A stretch of 64,000 nt of DNA from Closterium sp. NIES-65 (GCA_948144175.1 CANXME010000875.1:682001-746000), one strand, 5' to 3'; counted from the first letter of the stretch, positions 1 through 14,100 are shown. Numbers and translations: made by a program. The notes: a model not told the origin generated them from the sequence alone.

Positions 1-3000
1 GCTTAGAAGGAGTGGTATGAAGCACAGGCCCTACGCACAAGCGGTGATGCGTTATCGACAGCCATGTTTAGACTCTGCGACGATGCAGCGTTCAGGCCTG
101 TGGTTGTGCGACATGGTGACTCCGTTTGCGTATGGTGATGGATCGTCATCCACTCTTGCACGGACATTCAACAAGGTGCTTAGAAGGAGTGGTGTGGAGC
201 ACAGGCTCTACGCACAAGCGGTGATGCGTTATCGAGAGCCATGTTTAGACTCTGCGACGATGCAGCGTTCAGGCCTGCGGGTTTCACGACATGGTAACTC
301 CGTTTGCGTATGGTGATGGATCATCATCCATTCTTGCACGGACATTCAACAAGGTGCTTAGAAGGAGTGGTGTGAAGCACAGGCCCTATGCACAAGCGGT
401 GATGCGTTATCGACAGCCATGTTTAGACTGTGCGACAATGCATCGTTCAGGCCTGCGGGTTGCGCAACATGGTGACTCCGTTTGCGTATGGTGATGGATC
501 GTCATCCATTCTCGCACGGATATTCAACAAGGTTCTTAGAAGGAATGTTATGAAGCACAGGCCATACGCACAAGCGGTGATGCGTTATCGACAGCCATGT
601 TTAGACTGTGCGACGATGCAGCGTTCAGGCCTGCGGGTTGCGCGACATGGTGACTCCGTTTGCGTATGGTGATGGATCGTCATCCATTCTTTCACGGACA
701 TTCAACAAGGTGCTTAGAAGGAGTGGTATGAAGCACAGGCCATACGCACAAGCGGTGATGCGTTATCGACAGCCATGTTTAGACTGTGCGACGATGCAGC
801 GTTCAGGCCTGCGGTTTACGCGACATGGTGACTCCGTTTGCGTATGGTAATGGATCGTCGTCCATTCTTTTACGGACATTCAACAAGGTGCTTAGAAGGA
901 GTGGTATGAAGCACAGGCCCTACGCACAAGTGGTGATGCGTTATCGACAGCCATGTTTAGACTGTGCGACAATGCAGCGTTCAGGCCTGCGGGGTTGCGC
1001 GGCATGGTGACTCCATTTGCGTATGGTAATGGATCGTCATCCATTCTTTTACGGACATTCAACAAGGTGCTTAGAAGGAGTGGTATGAAGCACATGCCCT
1101 ACGCACAAGTGGTGATGCGTTATCGACAGCCATGTTTAGACTGTGCGACGATGCAGCGTTCAGGCCTGCGGGTTGCGTGACATGGTGACTCCGTTTGCGT
1201 ATGGTGATGGATCGTCATCCACTCTTGCACCGACATTCAACAAGGTGCTTAGAAGGAGTGGTATGAAGCACAGGCCCTACGCACAAGCGGTGATGCGTTA
1301 TCGACAGCCATGTTCAGACTGTGCGACGATGCAGCGTTCAGGCCTGCGGGTTGCGCGACATGGTGACTCCGTTTGCGTATGGTGATGGATCGTCATCCAT
1401 TCTTGCACCGACATTCAACAAGGTGCTTAGAAGGAGTTGTATGAAGCACAGGCCCTACACACAACCAGTTATGTGTTATCGATAGCCATGTTTAGACTGT
1501 GCGACGATGCAGCGTTCAGGCCTTCGGGTTGCGCGACATGGTGACTCCGTTTGCGTATGGTGATGGATCGTCATCCATTCTTTCACGGACATTCAACAAG
1601 GTGCTTAGAAGGAGTGGTATGAAGCACAGGCCCTACGCACAAGCGGTGATGCGTTATCGACAGCCATGTTTAGACTGTGCGACGATGCAGCGTTCAGGCC
1701 TGCGGGTTGCGCGACATGGTGACTCCGTTTGCGTATGGTGATGGATTGTCATCCATTCTTTCACGGACATTCAACAAGGTGCTTAGAAGGAGTGGTATGA
1801 AGCACAGGCCCTACGCACAAGCGGTGATGCGTTATCGACAGCCATGTTTAGACTGTGCGACCATGCAACGTTCAGGCCTGCGGGTTGCGCGACATGGTGA
1901 CTCCGTTTGCGTATGGTGATGGATCGTAATCCATTCTTGCACGGACATACAACAAGGTGCTTAGAAGGAGTGGTATGAAGCACAGGCCCTACGCATAAGC
2001 GGTGATGCGTTATCAACAGCCATGTTTAGACTGTGCGACGATGCAGCGTTCAGGCCTGCGGGCTGCGCGACATGGTGACTCCGTTTGCGTATGGTGATGG
2101 ATTGTCATCCATTCTTGCACGGACATTCAACAAGGTGCTTAGAAGGAGTGGTATGAAGCACAAGCCCTACGCACAAGCGGTGATGCGTTATCGAGAGCCA
2201 TGTTTAGACTGTGCGATGATGCAGCGTTCAGGCGTGCGGGTTGCGCGACATGGTGACTCCGTTTGCGTATGGTGATGGATCGACATCCATTCTTGCACGG
2301 ACATTCAACAAGGTGCTTAGAAGGAGTGGTATGAAGCACAGGCCCTACGCACAAGCGGTGATGCGTTATCGACAGCCATGTTTAGACTGTGCGACAATGC
2401 AGTGTTCAGGCTTGCAGGTTGCACGACATGGTGACTCTGTTTGCGTATGGTGATGGATCGTCCTCCATTCTTGCACGGACATTCAACAAGGTGCTTAGAA
2501 GGAGTGGTATGAAGCACAGGCCCTACGCACAAGCGGTGATGCGTTATCGACAGCCATGTTTAGACTCTGCGACGATGCAGCGTTCAGGCCTGTGGTTGTG
2601 CGACATGGTGACTCCGTTTGCGTATGGTGATGGATCGTCATCCACTCTTGCACGGACATTCAACAAGGTGCTTAGAAGGAGTGGTGTGGAGCACAGGCTC
2701 TACGCACAAGCGGTGATGCGTTATCGAGAGCCATGTTTAGACTCTGCGACGATGCAGCGTTCAGGCCTGCGGGTTTCACGACATGGTAACTCCGTTTGCG
2801 TATGGTGATGGATCATCATCCATTCTTGCACGGACATTCAACAAGGTGCTTAGAAGGAGTGGTGTGAAGCACAGGCCCTATGCACAAGCGGTGATGCGTT
2901 ATCGACAGCCATGTTTAGACTGTGCGACAATGCATCGTTCAGGCCTGCGGGTTGCGCAACATGGTGACTCCGTTTGCGTATGGTGATGGATCGTCATCCA

Positions 3001-6000
3001 TTCTCGCACGGATATTCAACAAGGTTCTTAGAAGGAATGTTATGAAGCACAGGCCATACGCACAAGCGGTGATGCATTATCGACAGCCATGTTTAGACTG
3101 TGCGACGATGCAGCGTTCAGGCCTGCGGGTTGCGCGACATGGTGACTCCGTTTGCGTATGGTGATGGATCGTCATCCATTCTTTCACGGACATTCAACAA
3201 GGTGCTTAGAAGGAGTTGTATGAAGCACAGGCCATACGCACAAGCGGTGATGCGTTATCGACAGCCATGTTTAGACTGTGCGACGATGCAGCGTTCAGGC
3301 CTGCGGGGTTACGCGACATGGTGACTCCGTTTGCGTTTGGTGATGGATCGTCATCCATTCTTACACGGACATTCAACAAGGTGCTTAGAAGGAGTGGTAT
3401 GAAGCACAGGCCCTACGCACAAGCGGTGATGCGTTATCGACAGCCATGTTTAGACTGTGCGACGATGCAACGTTCAGGCGTGCGGGTTGCGCGACATGGT
3501 GACTCCGTTTGCGTATGGTGATGGATCGTCATCCATTCTCGCACGGACATTCAACAAGGTGCTTAGAAGGAGTGGTATGAAGCACAGGCCCTACCCATAA
3601 GCGGTGATGCGTTATTGACAGCCATGTTTAGACAGTGCGACAATGCAGCGTTCAGGCCTGCGGGTTGCGCGACATGGTGACTCCGTTTGCGTATGGTGAT
3701 GGATTGTCATCCATTCTTGCACGGACATTCAACAAGGTGCTTAGAAGGAGTTGTATGAAGCACAGGCCCTACGCACAAGCGGTGATGCGTTATCGACAGC
3801 CATGTTTAGACTGTGCGATGATGCAGCGTTCAGGCCTGCGGGTTGCGCGACATGGTGACTCCGTTTGCGTATGGTGATGGATCGTCATCCATTCTTGCAC
3901 GGACATTCAACAAGGTGCTTAGAAGGAGTGGTATGAAGCACAGGCCCTACGCATAAGCGGTGATGCGTTATCGACAGCCATGTTTAGACTGTGCGACAAT
4001 GCAGCGTTCAGGCCTGCGGATTGCGCGACATGGTGACTCCGTTTGTGTATGGTGATGGATTGTCATCCATTCTTGCACGGACATTCAACAAGGTGCTTAG
4101 AAGGAGTGGTATGAAGCACAGGCCCTACGCACAAGCAGTGATGCGTTATCGACAGCCATGTTTAGACTGTGCGACGATGCAGCGTTCAGGCCTGTGGGTT
4201 GCGCGACATGGTGACTCCGTTTGCGTATGGTGATGGATTGTCATCCATTCTTTAACGGACATTCAACAAGGTGCTTAGAAGGAGTGGTAAGAAGCACAGG
4301 CCCTACGCACAAGCGGTGATGCGTTATCGACAGCCATGTTTAGATTGTGCGACGATGCAACGTTCAGGCGTGCGGGTTGCGCGACATGGTGACTCCGTTT
4401 GCGTATGGTGATGGATTGTCATCCACTCTTGCACCGACATTCAACAAGGTGCTTAGAAGGAGTTGTATTAAGCACAGGCCCTACGCACAAGCGGTGATGC
4501 GTTATCGACAGCCATGTTTAGACTGTGCGACGATGCAGCGTTCAGGCCTGCGGGTTGCGCGACATGGTGACTCCGTTTGCGTATGGTGATCGATTGTCAT
4601 CCATTCTTTCACGGACATTTAACAAGGTGCTTAGAAGGAGTGGTATGAAGCACAGGCCCTACGCACAAGCGGTGATGCGTTATCGACAGCCATGTTTAGA
4701 CTGTGCGACGATGCAACGTTCAGGCGTGCGGGTTGCGCGACATGGTGACTCCGTTTGCGTATGGTGATGGATCATCATCCATTCTTGCACGGACATTCAA
4801 CAAGGTGCTTAGAAGGAGTGGTATGAAGCACAGGCCCTACCCATAAGCGGTGATGCGTTATCGACAGCCATGTTTAGACTGTGCGACAATGCAGCGTTCA
4901 GGCCTGCGGGTTGCGCGACATGGTGACTCCGTTTGCGTATGGTGATGGATTGTCATCCATTCTTGCACGGACATTCTACAAGGTGCTTAGAAGGAGTTGT
5001 ATGAAGCACAGGCCCTACGCACAAGCGGTGATGCGTTATCGACAGCCATGTTTAGACTGTGCGACGATGCAGCGTTCAGGCCTGCGGGTTGCGCGACATG
5101 ATGAATCCGTTTGCGTTTGGTGATGGATCGTCATCCATTCTTGCACAGACATTCAACAAGGTGCTTAGAAGGAGTGGTATGAAGCACAGGCCCTACGCAC
5201 AAGCGGTGATGCGTTATCGACAGCCATGTTTAGACTGTGCGACGATGCAGTGTTCAGGCCTGCGGGTCGCGCGACATGGTGACTCCGTTTGCGTATGGTG
5301 ATGGATCGTCATCCATTCTTGCAGGGACATTCAACAAGGTGCTTAGAAGGAGTGGTATGAAGCACAAGCCCTACGCATAAGCGGTGATGCGTTATCGAGA
5401 GCCATGTTTAGACTGTGCGATGATGCAGCGTTCAGGCTTGCGGGTTGCGCGACATGGTGACTCCGTTTGCGCATGGTGATGGATCGTCATCCATTCTTGC
5501 ACGGATATTCAACAAGGTGCTTAGAAGGAGTGGTATGAAGCACAGGCCCTACGCATAAGCGGTGATGCGTTATCGACAGCCATGTTTAGACTGTGCGACA
5601 AGGCAGCGTTCAGGCCTGCGGATTGCGCGACATGGTGACTCCGTTTGCGTATGGTGATGGATTGTCATCCATTCTTGCACGGACATTCAACAAGGTGCTT
5701 AGAAGGAGTGGTATGAAGCACAGGCCCTACGCACAAGCATTGATGCGTTATTGGCAGCCATGTTTAGACTGTGCGACAATGCAGCGTTCAGGCCTGCGGG
5801 TTGCGTGACATGGTGACTCCGTTTGCGTATGGTGATGGATCGTCATCCGTTCTTGCACGGACATTCAACAAGGTGCTTAGAAGGAGTGGTATGAAGCACA
5901 GGCCCTACACACAAGCGGTGATGCGTTATCGACAGCCATGTTTAGACTGTGCGACGATGCAGCGTTCAGGCCTGCGGGTTGCGCGACATGGTGACTCCGT

Positions 6001-7768
6001 TTGCGTATGGTGATGGATCGTCATCCATTCTTTTACGGACATTCAACAAGGTGCTTAGAAGGAGTGGTGTGGAGCAGAGGCCCTACGCACAAGCGGTGAT
6101 GCGTTATCGAGAGCCATGTTTAGATTCTGCGACGATGCAGCGTTCAGGCCTGCGGGTTGCACGACATGGTAACTCCGTTTGCGTATGGTGATGGATCGTC
6201 ATCCATTCTTGCACGGACATTCAACAAGGTGCTTAGAAGGAGTGGTGTGAAGCACAGGCCCTATGCACAAGCTGTGATGCATTATCGACAGCCATGTTTA
6301 GACTGTGCGACGATGCAGCGTTCAGGCCTGCGGGTTGCGCGACATGGTGACTCCGTTTGCGTATGGTGATGGATCGTCATCCATTCTTGCACGGACATTC
6401 AACAAGGTTCTTAAAAGGAGTGGTATGAAGCACAGGCCATACGCACAAGCGGTGATGCGTTATCGACAGCCATGTTTAGACTGTGCGACGATGCAGCGTT
6501 CAGGCCTGAGGGTTACGCGACATGGTGACTCCGTTTGCGTATGGTGATGGATCGTCGTCCATTCTTTTACGGACATTCAACAAGGTGCTTAGAAGGAGTG
6601 GTATGAAGCACAGGCCCTACGCACAAGTGGTGATGCGTTATTGACAGCCATGTTTAGACTGTGCGATAATGCAGCGTTAAGGCCTGCGGGGTTGCGCGAC
6701 ATGGTGACTCCGTTTGCGTATGGTGATGGATCATCATCCATTCTTGCACAGACATTCAACAAGGTGCTTAGAAGGAGTGGTATGAATCAAAGACCCTAGG
6801 CACAAGCGGTGATGCGTTATCGACAGCCATGTTTAGACTGTGCGACGAAGCAACGTTTAGGCCTGCGGGTTGCACCACATAGTGAATCCGTTTGCGTATG
6901 GTGATGGATCGTCATCCATTCTTGCACGGACATTCAACAAGTTGCTTAGAAGGAGTGGTGTGAAGCACAGGCCCTATGCACAAGCTGTGATGCATTATCG
7001 ACAGCCATGTTTAGACTGTGCGACGATGCAGCGTTCAGGCCTGCGGGTTGCGCGACATGGTGACTCCGTTTGCGTATGGTGATGGATCGTCATCCATTCT
7101 TGTACGGACATTCAACAAGGTGCTTAGAAGGAGTGGTATGAAGCACAGGCCCTACGCACAAGCGGTGATGCGTTATCGACAGCCATGTTTAGACTGTGCG
7201 ACGATGCAGCGTTCAGGCCTGCGGGTTGCGCGACATGGTGACTCCGTTTGCGTATGGTGATGGATCCTCATCCATTCTTTCATGGACATTCAACAAGGTG
7301 CTTAGAAGGAGTGGTATGAAGCACAGGCCCTACGCACAAGTGGTGATGCGTTATCGACAGCCATGTTTAGACTGTGCGATAATGCAGCGTTAAGGCCTGC
7401 GGGGTTGCGCGACATGGTGACTCCGTTTGCGTATGGTGATGGATCATCATCCATTCTTGCACAGACATTCAACAAGGTGCTTAGAAGGAGTGGTATGAAT
7501 CAAAGACCCTAGGCACAAGCGGTGATGCGTTATCGACAGCCATGTTTAGACTGTGCGACGAAGCAACGTTTAGGCCTGCGGGTTGCACCACATAGTGAAT
7601 CCGTTTGCGTATGGTGATGGATCGTCATCCATTCTTGCACGGACATTCAACAAGTTGCTTAGAAGGATTGGTATGAAGCACAGGCCCTACGCACAAGCGG
7701 TGATGCGTTATGGACAGCCATGTTTAGACTGTGCGACGATGCAGCGTTCAGGCCTGCGGGTTGCGCGA
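1..7768 (+). repeat. 178-bp tandem satellite array, left block
   Basis: About 44 head-to-tail copies of a 178-bp monomer, recognised by the recurring landmarks GCTTAGAAGGAGTGGTATGA, AGCCATGTTTAGACTGTGCG and GGTGACTCCGTTTGCGTATG. Neighbouring copies differ by a few per cent. The first ~0.7 kb recurs 2492 bp later (14 monomers), and monomers at ~6.3-7.0 kb recur 713 bp later (4 monomers plus one base). 178 is not a multiple of three, so the ~80-codon open frames in each copy change phase from copy to copy and overlap; they are not genes. The array enters from outside the window, and its last monomer is split by a copia insertion at the right end. Confidence 0.97.
7764..7768. repeat. Target-site duplication CGCGA, left copy
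   Basis: CGCGA lies directly before the left end (TGAGGAG) of the nested copia element and recurs at 10632-10636 directly after its right end (CTGACA). Removing the element and one copy restores a normal satellite monomer (TTGCGCGACATGG), which proves insertion into an existing array. Confidence 0.93.
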
Positions 7769-9599
7769 TGAGGAGAATTGAACGAGGGAGGGGGAACAGC
7801 GTCAACGTAGGTGCCTGTGGACTTCCAGGAAGCCATCTCTGCATCCATAGCTGCCTGCCACTGAGAGGAGTAGGGACCCTCTATCGCCTCCGCGTAAGAG
7901 CGGGGAGTCGGGATGTCAAGTGCATCCGGGTCTCCCTCAGGGGCTAGCAGTACAAACGCGAGATGAGGTGAAGCGGCGGCCAGACACTGGAACTCCTCCT
8001 GCTTGTCCTCAATGACGTCCGTGCCAAGGGCACACTCACCCCCGACGGACGGAGTTCACGCAGACTCAGACTCAGCGACAAGACTAGCAGCGTAGTCTAG
8101 ACGACAGCGCGCAGCAAAGTCGACGAGCTCAGTGACAAGGGCAGACGCAGCAGACGACTCGAAAGAAGGGTCAGTGACAGCAGTAGCAAGGAGACGCGTG
8201 ACAGTAGGACTGGCAGCACGAAGAGAGTCCGACGCCGGGTCGGCAAGAGCAGGAAGAGAGGAAGCAGGAGGAGAAGGCAACGGGGCACGTAGAGGAGCAG
8301 TGGACGGACGTAGAGACATCCGGTGCGTGCCAGGGACAGGAGGAGGACGCTGACGCGAACCGCGACCACTAGTGCGTGCAGTACGAATAGGCGACGCAGG
8401 ACGAGACGCAGGCTCAAGTCGCTCAGTAAGACCTCCAGTCGGACCAGCGTAGGGAGAAGGAGCAGGCAAAGGGGAGGCAGGCTGTAGCTGTGACTGTGAC
8501 GGGACCGGCTGTGGACCCTCTAAGGGAGGAGGAGGAGGATAGGAGAAGGTGTAAGACCAAGAACCTGCTGCAGGAGCGGAACGAAGTACGGTCGGGGCCG
8601 TGTGGCGACGCGAGAAACAGCAGGGACAGCACCAGTACCCCCAGCAGGAGTACCCGCTCCAGCAGCACCTCCAGCAACACCAGAACCTCCAGCAGCACCC
8701 CCAGCAGCTCCGGAACCCCCAGGAGCACTGCTAGTCGGACCGCCAGCGGTAGTCTCAGCGCCAACCCCCTCAGCAGCACCAACTCCAGGAGAACCCGCAG
8801 GCCCAGCAGCTCCAGTACCCACAGCACGAGCACCTCCGGGACGCGCGGCAGCAGCACCCTCTGCAGCCAAAGAACCTCCAGTAACAGCGGCACGCCTCCA
8901 GCGCCGGGCAAACCACTCACGCAGCTCCTGTGGGGAGAGTGGCTCTCCGCGAGACGAAGCACCTCCAGGCGGAGAACCTCCAGGCTCAGCACCCTGAGGC
9001 AAAGCACCTCCGGGCTCAGCAACCCCAGTCTCAGCACCCCCAGTCTCAGCACCCCCAGACTCAGCACGCGCAAGCTCAGCACCCTCAGGCTCAGCACCTC
9101 CAGACTCCACACCCCTAGGCTCAGCACCCCCGGGCTCAGCACCCCCAGGCTCAGTGTAGCAGTGGAAGGGGAGGAGTAGCGCGCAACTACACCGTCGTAC
9201 AAGGCATGAGCGGTCTTGCACTGACTAAAGTGGGCAAGCTCGGAGGAAGGGAGGTGGCGACGCACAGCAAGACGTGCAGCAGCATCGCGTGTGGCCCACT
9301 TGGAGCGAACAGTGGGGTCAGCATCAGCAGGAGGGGCAGGGACAACGCCAAAGGCAAAGTCAAAGAGAGAGATGTCATCTACTGAATTGCACTGCAAGTA
9401 CAGCTGCAGGTCCTTGACCCAGACCGCAAAGTCAATGGCGCGACCCTCAGCATCAAAGGCCAGGACACTGGGGGTGGCCATGATAGCAGCCGAGAGTCTC
9501 ATTAGAGAAGAAGGGTCGAGCAGCTCAGTAGGACAGCAACACAGCAGCTCAGCAACTCCGCCGGACGAGCAGTAGCAGCAAGCCCACAGGATCCGGCTC

Positions 9600-10400
9600 C
9601 CGGCACCGTAGACTGATCGGGCGGCTCGGGCGGCCCGGGCGGCTCAGGCGGCTCGGGCGGCTCGGGCGGCTCAGGCGGCTCGAGCGGCTCGGGCGGCTCG
9701 CGCGGCTCGCGCAGCTCGGGTGACGCGGGGGGCCCATTGGCGGCGCGGGCGTCTGCACGGGCGGCCCACGGGTGGCTGAGGCAGCTCACGGGCGGCACGG
9801 TGGGCGGCTGCACGGGCGGCTGCACGGGCGGCTGCACGAGCGGTTGCACGGGCGGTTGCACGGGCGGCGCACGGGCAGCTGCACGGGTGGGGCGGCGGGC
9901 TGCAGCACGGGCGGTGGGGCCGCAGCGAGAGAGGCGGCGGGGTCGCAATGGGGGCCGTAGCGGGGCTGCAGCGATGCCTAAGCGGGGCCGTAGCGGGGCC
10001 GACGAGGGGCTGTAGCGGGGCCGTAGTAGGGTCGGCGGGGCCTAGGCCGTAGCGAGGCGGAGGCGGGGCCGACGGGGTCGACGCGGGGCCGTAGCGGGGC
10101 CTAAGCGGGACCGACGGGGCCTAAGCGGGGCCGACGGGGCCTAAGCGGGGCCGACGCGGGGCCGTAGCGGGGCCTAAGCGGGGCCGACGGGGCCTAAGCG
10201 GGGCCGACGCGGGGCCGTAGTGGGGCCGAAGGGGCCTAAGCGGGGCCGACGCGGGGTCGTGGCGGGGCATAAGCGGGGCCGACGAGGCCTAAGCGGGGCC
10301 GTAGCGGGGCCGTAGCGAGGCCTAAGAGGGGCCGTAGTGGGGCCGACGGGGCAAAGCGGGGCCGCAACTAAAGGGCGGCGGGATCGCGTAGGAAAGGGCG
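9600..10400. repeat. GC-rich short-period repeats (GGGGCC-type) in the copia leader
   Basis: Two simple-sequence blocks lie in the 5' leader of the nested copia fossil. At about 9.62-9.72 kb the motif GGCGGCTCG recurs. From about 9.95 to 10.37 kb the phrases GCGGGGCCGACGGGGCCTAA and GCGGGGCCGTAGC recur many times with small changes. The G-run spacing would permit G-quadruplexes on the plus strand and C-rich structures on the other. The younger copia copy has a different GC-rich array at the same place in the element. Confidence 0.85.
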
Positions 10401-10475
10401 ACACGTAAGGTCGCTAAAAAAAAGAACGCGCGCCTCGGGGCGCGCTTCGGTGGGCCCTAGGAACAGTCCCTAGGA

Positions 10476-10495
10476 GGGGACCTGCTCTGATTCCA
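10476..10495 (-). promoter_or_regulatory. Copia primer-binding site region
   Basis: On the minus strand the bases just inside the LTR read TGGAATCAGAGC, one base away from TGGTATCAGAGC, the usual plant copia primer site complementary to the 3' end of initiator methionine tRNA. The younger copy has TGGTATAGAGC at the same place. Confidence 0.7.
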
Positions 10496-10631
10496 TGAGG
10501 AGAATTGAACGAGGAATGAATGACTAAGGAATGGATGTGATACAAATGGGAAACCCTAATTGGGTTGTACCCCCTATGGGATACCCCACTATAGCCTACA
10601 CAAAATGTATAAGCCATATAGAGTTCTGACA
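10496..10631 (-). repeat. Copia LTR, 136 bp
   Basis: On the plus strand it begins TGAGGAG and ends TTCTGACA, so it has the standard TG...CA ends. It shares the core block CCCTAATTGGGTTGTACCCC with the LTRs at 34986, 42123 and (reverse strand) 50496. It is followed by the duplication CGCGA and then satellite. Confidence 0.92.
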
Positions 10632-11122
10632 CGCGACATGGTGACTCTATTTGCGTATGGTGATGGATCGTCATCCATTCTTGCACGCACAATCAACAAG
10701 GTGCTTAGAAGGAGTGGTATGAAGCACAGGCCCTACGCACAAGCGGTGATGCATTATCAACAGCCATGTTTAGACTGTGCGACGATGCAGCGTTCAGGCC
10801 TGCGAGTTTGCGCGACATGGTAACTGCGTTTGCGTATGGTGATGGATCGTCATCCATTCTTGCACGGACATTCAACAAGGTGCTTAGAAGGAGTGGTATG
10901 AAGCACTAGCCCTACGCACAAGCGGTGATGCGTTATCGAGAGCCATGTTTAGACTGTGCGACGATGCTGCGTTCAGGCCTACGGGTTGCGCGACATGGTG
11001 ACTCCGTTTGCATATGGTGATGGATCGTCATCCATTCTTGCACGGACATTCAACAAGGTGCTTAGAAGGAGTGGTATGAAGCACAGGCCATACGCACAAG
11101 CGGTGATGCGTTATCGACAGCC

Positions 11123-14100
11123 ATGTTTAGACTGTGCGACGATGCAGCGTTCAGGCCTGCGGGGTTGCGCGACATGGTGACTCCGTTTGCGTATGGTGAT
11201 GGATCGTCATCCACTCTTGCACGGACATTCAACAAGGTGCTTAGAAGGAGTGGTATGAAGCACAGGCCATACGCACAAGCGGTGATGCGTTATCGACAGC
11301 CATGTTTAGACTGTGCGACAATGCAGCGTTCAGGCTTGCGGGGTTGCGCGACATGGTGACTCCGTTTGCGTATGGTGATGGATCGTCATCCACTCTTGCA
11401 CGGACATTCAACAAGGTGCTTAGAAGGAGTGGTATGAAGCACAGGCCCTACGCACAAGCGGTGATGCGTTATCAACAGCCATGTTTAGACTGTGCGACGA
11501 TGCAGCGTTCAGGCCTGCGGGGTTGCGCGACATGGTGACTCCGTTTGCGTATGGTGATGGATCGTCATCCACTCTTGCACGGACATTCAACAAGGTGCTT
11601 AGAAGGAGTGGTATGAAGCACAGACCCTACGCACAAGCGGTGATGCGTTATCGACAGCCATGTTTAGACTGTGCGCAATGCAGCGTTCAGGTGTGCGGGT
11701 TGCGCGACATGGTGACTCCGTTTGCGTATGGTGATGGATCGTCATCCATTCTTGTACGGACATTCAACAAGGTGCTTAGAAGGAGTGGTATGAAGCACAG
11801 GCCCTACGCACAAGCGGTGATGCGTTATCGACAGCCATGTTTAGACTGTGCGACGATGCAGCGTTCAGGCCTGCGGGTTGCGCGACATGGTGACTCCGTT
11901 TGCGTATGGTGATGGATCCTCATCCATTCTTTCATGGACATTCAACAAGGTGCTTAGAAGGAGTGGTATGAAGCACAGGCCCTACGCACAAGCGGTGATG
12001 CGTAATCGATAGCCATGTTTAGACTGTGCGACAATGCAGCGTTCAGGCCTGCGGGTTTCGCAACATGGTGACTCCGTTTGCGTATGGTGATGGATCGTCA
12101 TCCATTCTTGCACGGACATTCAACAAGGTGCTTAGAAGAAGTGGTATGAAGCACAAGCCCTACGCACAAGCGGTGATGCGTTATCGAGAGCCATGTTTAG
12201 ACTGTGCGACGATGCAGCGTTCAGGCCTGCGGGTTGCGCGACATGGTGACTCCGTTTGCGTTTGGTGATGGATCGTCATCCATTCTTACACGGACATTCA
12301 ACAAGGTGCTTAAAAGGAGTGGTATGAAGCACAGGCCCTACGCACAAGCGGTGATGCGTTATCGACAGCCATGTTTAGACTGTGCGACGATGCAGCGTTC
12401 AGGCCTGCGGGTTGCGCGACATGGTGACTCCGTTTGCGTATGGTGATGGATCGTCATCCATTCTTGAACGGACATTCAACAAGGTGCTTAGAAGGATTGG
12501 TATGAAGCACAGGCCATACGCACAAGCGGTGATGCGTTACCGACAGCCATGTTTTGACTGTGCGACGATGCAGCGTTCAGGCCTGCGGGTTGCGCGACAT
12601 GGTGACTCCGTTTGCGTATGGTGATGGATCGTCATCCACTCTTGCACGGACATTCAACAAGGTGCTTAGAAGGAGTGGTATGAAGCACAGGCCCTACGCA
12701 CAAGCGGTGATGCGTTATCGACAGCCATGTTTAGACTGTGCGACGATGCAGCGTTCAGGCCGGCGGTTTGCGCGACATGGTAACTCCGTTTGCGTATGGT
12801 GATGGATCGTCATCCATTCTTGCACGCACATTCAACAAGGTGCTTTAAAGGAGTGGTATGAAGCACAGACCCTATGCACAAGCGTTGATGCGTTATTGAG
12901 AGCCATGTTTAGACTGTGCGACGATGCAGCGTTCAGGCCTCGGGGTTGCGCGACATGGTGACTTTTATTGCGTATGGTGATGGATCGTCATCCATTCTTT
13001 CATGGACATTCAACAAGGTGCTTAGAAGGAGTGGTATGAAGCATAGGCCCTACGCACAAGCGGTGATGCGTTATCGACAGCCATGTTTAGACTGTGCGAC
13101 AATGCAGCGTTCATGCCTGCGGGTTGCGCGACATGGTGACTCTGTTTGCGTATGGTGATGGATCGTGATCCATAATTGCACGGACATTCAAAAAGGTGCT
13201 TAGAAGGAGTGGTATGAAGCACGGGCCATACGCACAAGCGGTGATGCGTTATCGACAGCCATGTTTAGACTGTGCGACCATGCAGCGTTCAGGCCTGCGG
13301 GTTGGCGACATGGTGACTCCGTTTGCGTATGGTGATGGATCGTCATCCATTCTTTCATGGACATTCAACAAGGTGCTTAGAAGGAGTGGTATGAAGCACA
13401 GGCCCTACGCACAAGCGGTGATGCGTTATCGACAGCCATGTTTAGACTGTGCGACGATGCAGCGTTCAGGCCTGCGGGGTTGCGCGACATGGTGACTCCG
13501 TTTGCGTATGGTGATGGATCGTCATCCACTCTTGCACGGACATTCAACAAGGTGCTTAGAAGGAGTGGTATGAAGCACAGGCCATACGCACAAGCGGTGA
13601 TGCGTTATCGACAGCCATGTTTAGACTGTGCGACAATGCAGCGTTCAGGCTTGCGGGGTTGCGCGACATGGTGACTCCGTTTGCGTATGGTGATGGATCG
13701 TCATCCACTCTTGCACGGACATTCAACAAGGTGCTTAGAAGGAGTGGTATGAAGCACAGGCCCTACGCACAAGCGGTGATGCGTTATCAACAGCCATGTT
13801 TAGACTGTGCGACGATGCAGCGTTCAGGCCTGCGGGGTTGCGCGACATGGTGACTCCGTTTGCGTATGGTGATGGATCGTCATCCACTCTTGCACGGACA
13901 TTCAACAAGGTGCTTAGAAGGAGTGGTATGAAGCACAGACCCTACGCACAAGCGGTGATGCGTTATCGACAGCCATGTTTAGACTGTGCGCAATGCAGCG
14001 TTCAGGTGTGCGGGTTGCGCGACATGGTGACTCCGTTTGCGTATGGTGATGGATCGTCATCCATTCTTGTACGGACATTCAACAAGGTGCTTAGAAGGAG

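Larger units (their letters stand above)
7769..10631 (-). mobile_element. Ty1/copia LTR retrotransposon fossil nested in the satellite
   Basis: Broken copia-family element on the minus strand, between two CGCGA duplications. Parts present, read from its 5' end: one LTR (10496-10631), a primer-binding-site-like stretch beside it, a very GC-rich leader, the start of gag (about 9.2-9.5 kb, with the motif FDAEGRAIDF also seen in the younger copy), a low-complexity Gly/Ala/Glu/Pro connector, and the leading edge of the reverse-transcriptase region near the left end, closed by a short LTR remnant. Protease, most of integrase, most of RT and RNase H are absent. It is clearly broken, with several breaks. 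It is the same lineage as the copies at 27.9 and 35.0 kb. Age cannot be taken from LTR divergence because only one full LTR remains. Confidence 0.92.

Noticed and set aside
8132-9179. Plus-strand Ser/Thr/Arg-rich frames at 8.1-9.2 kb
   Set aside because: They are antisense to the copia connector and gag region, which show homologous motifs on the minus strand.
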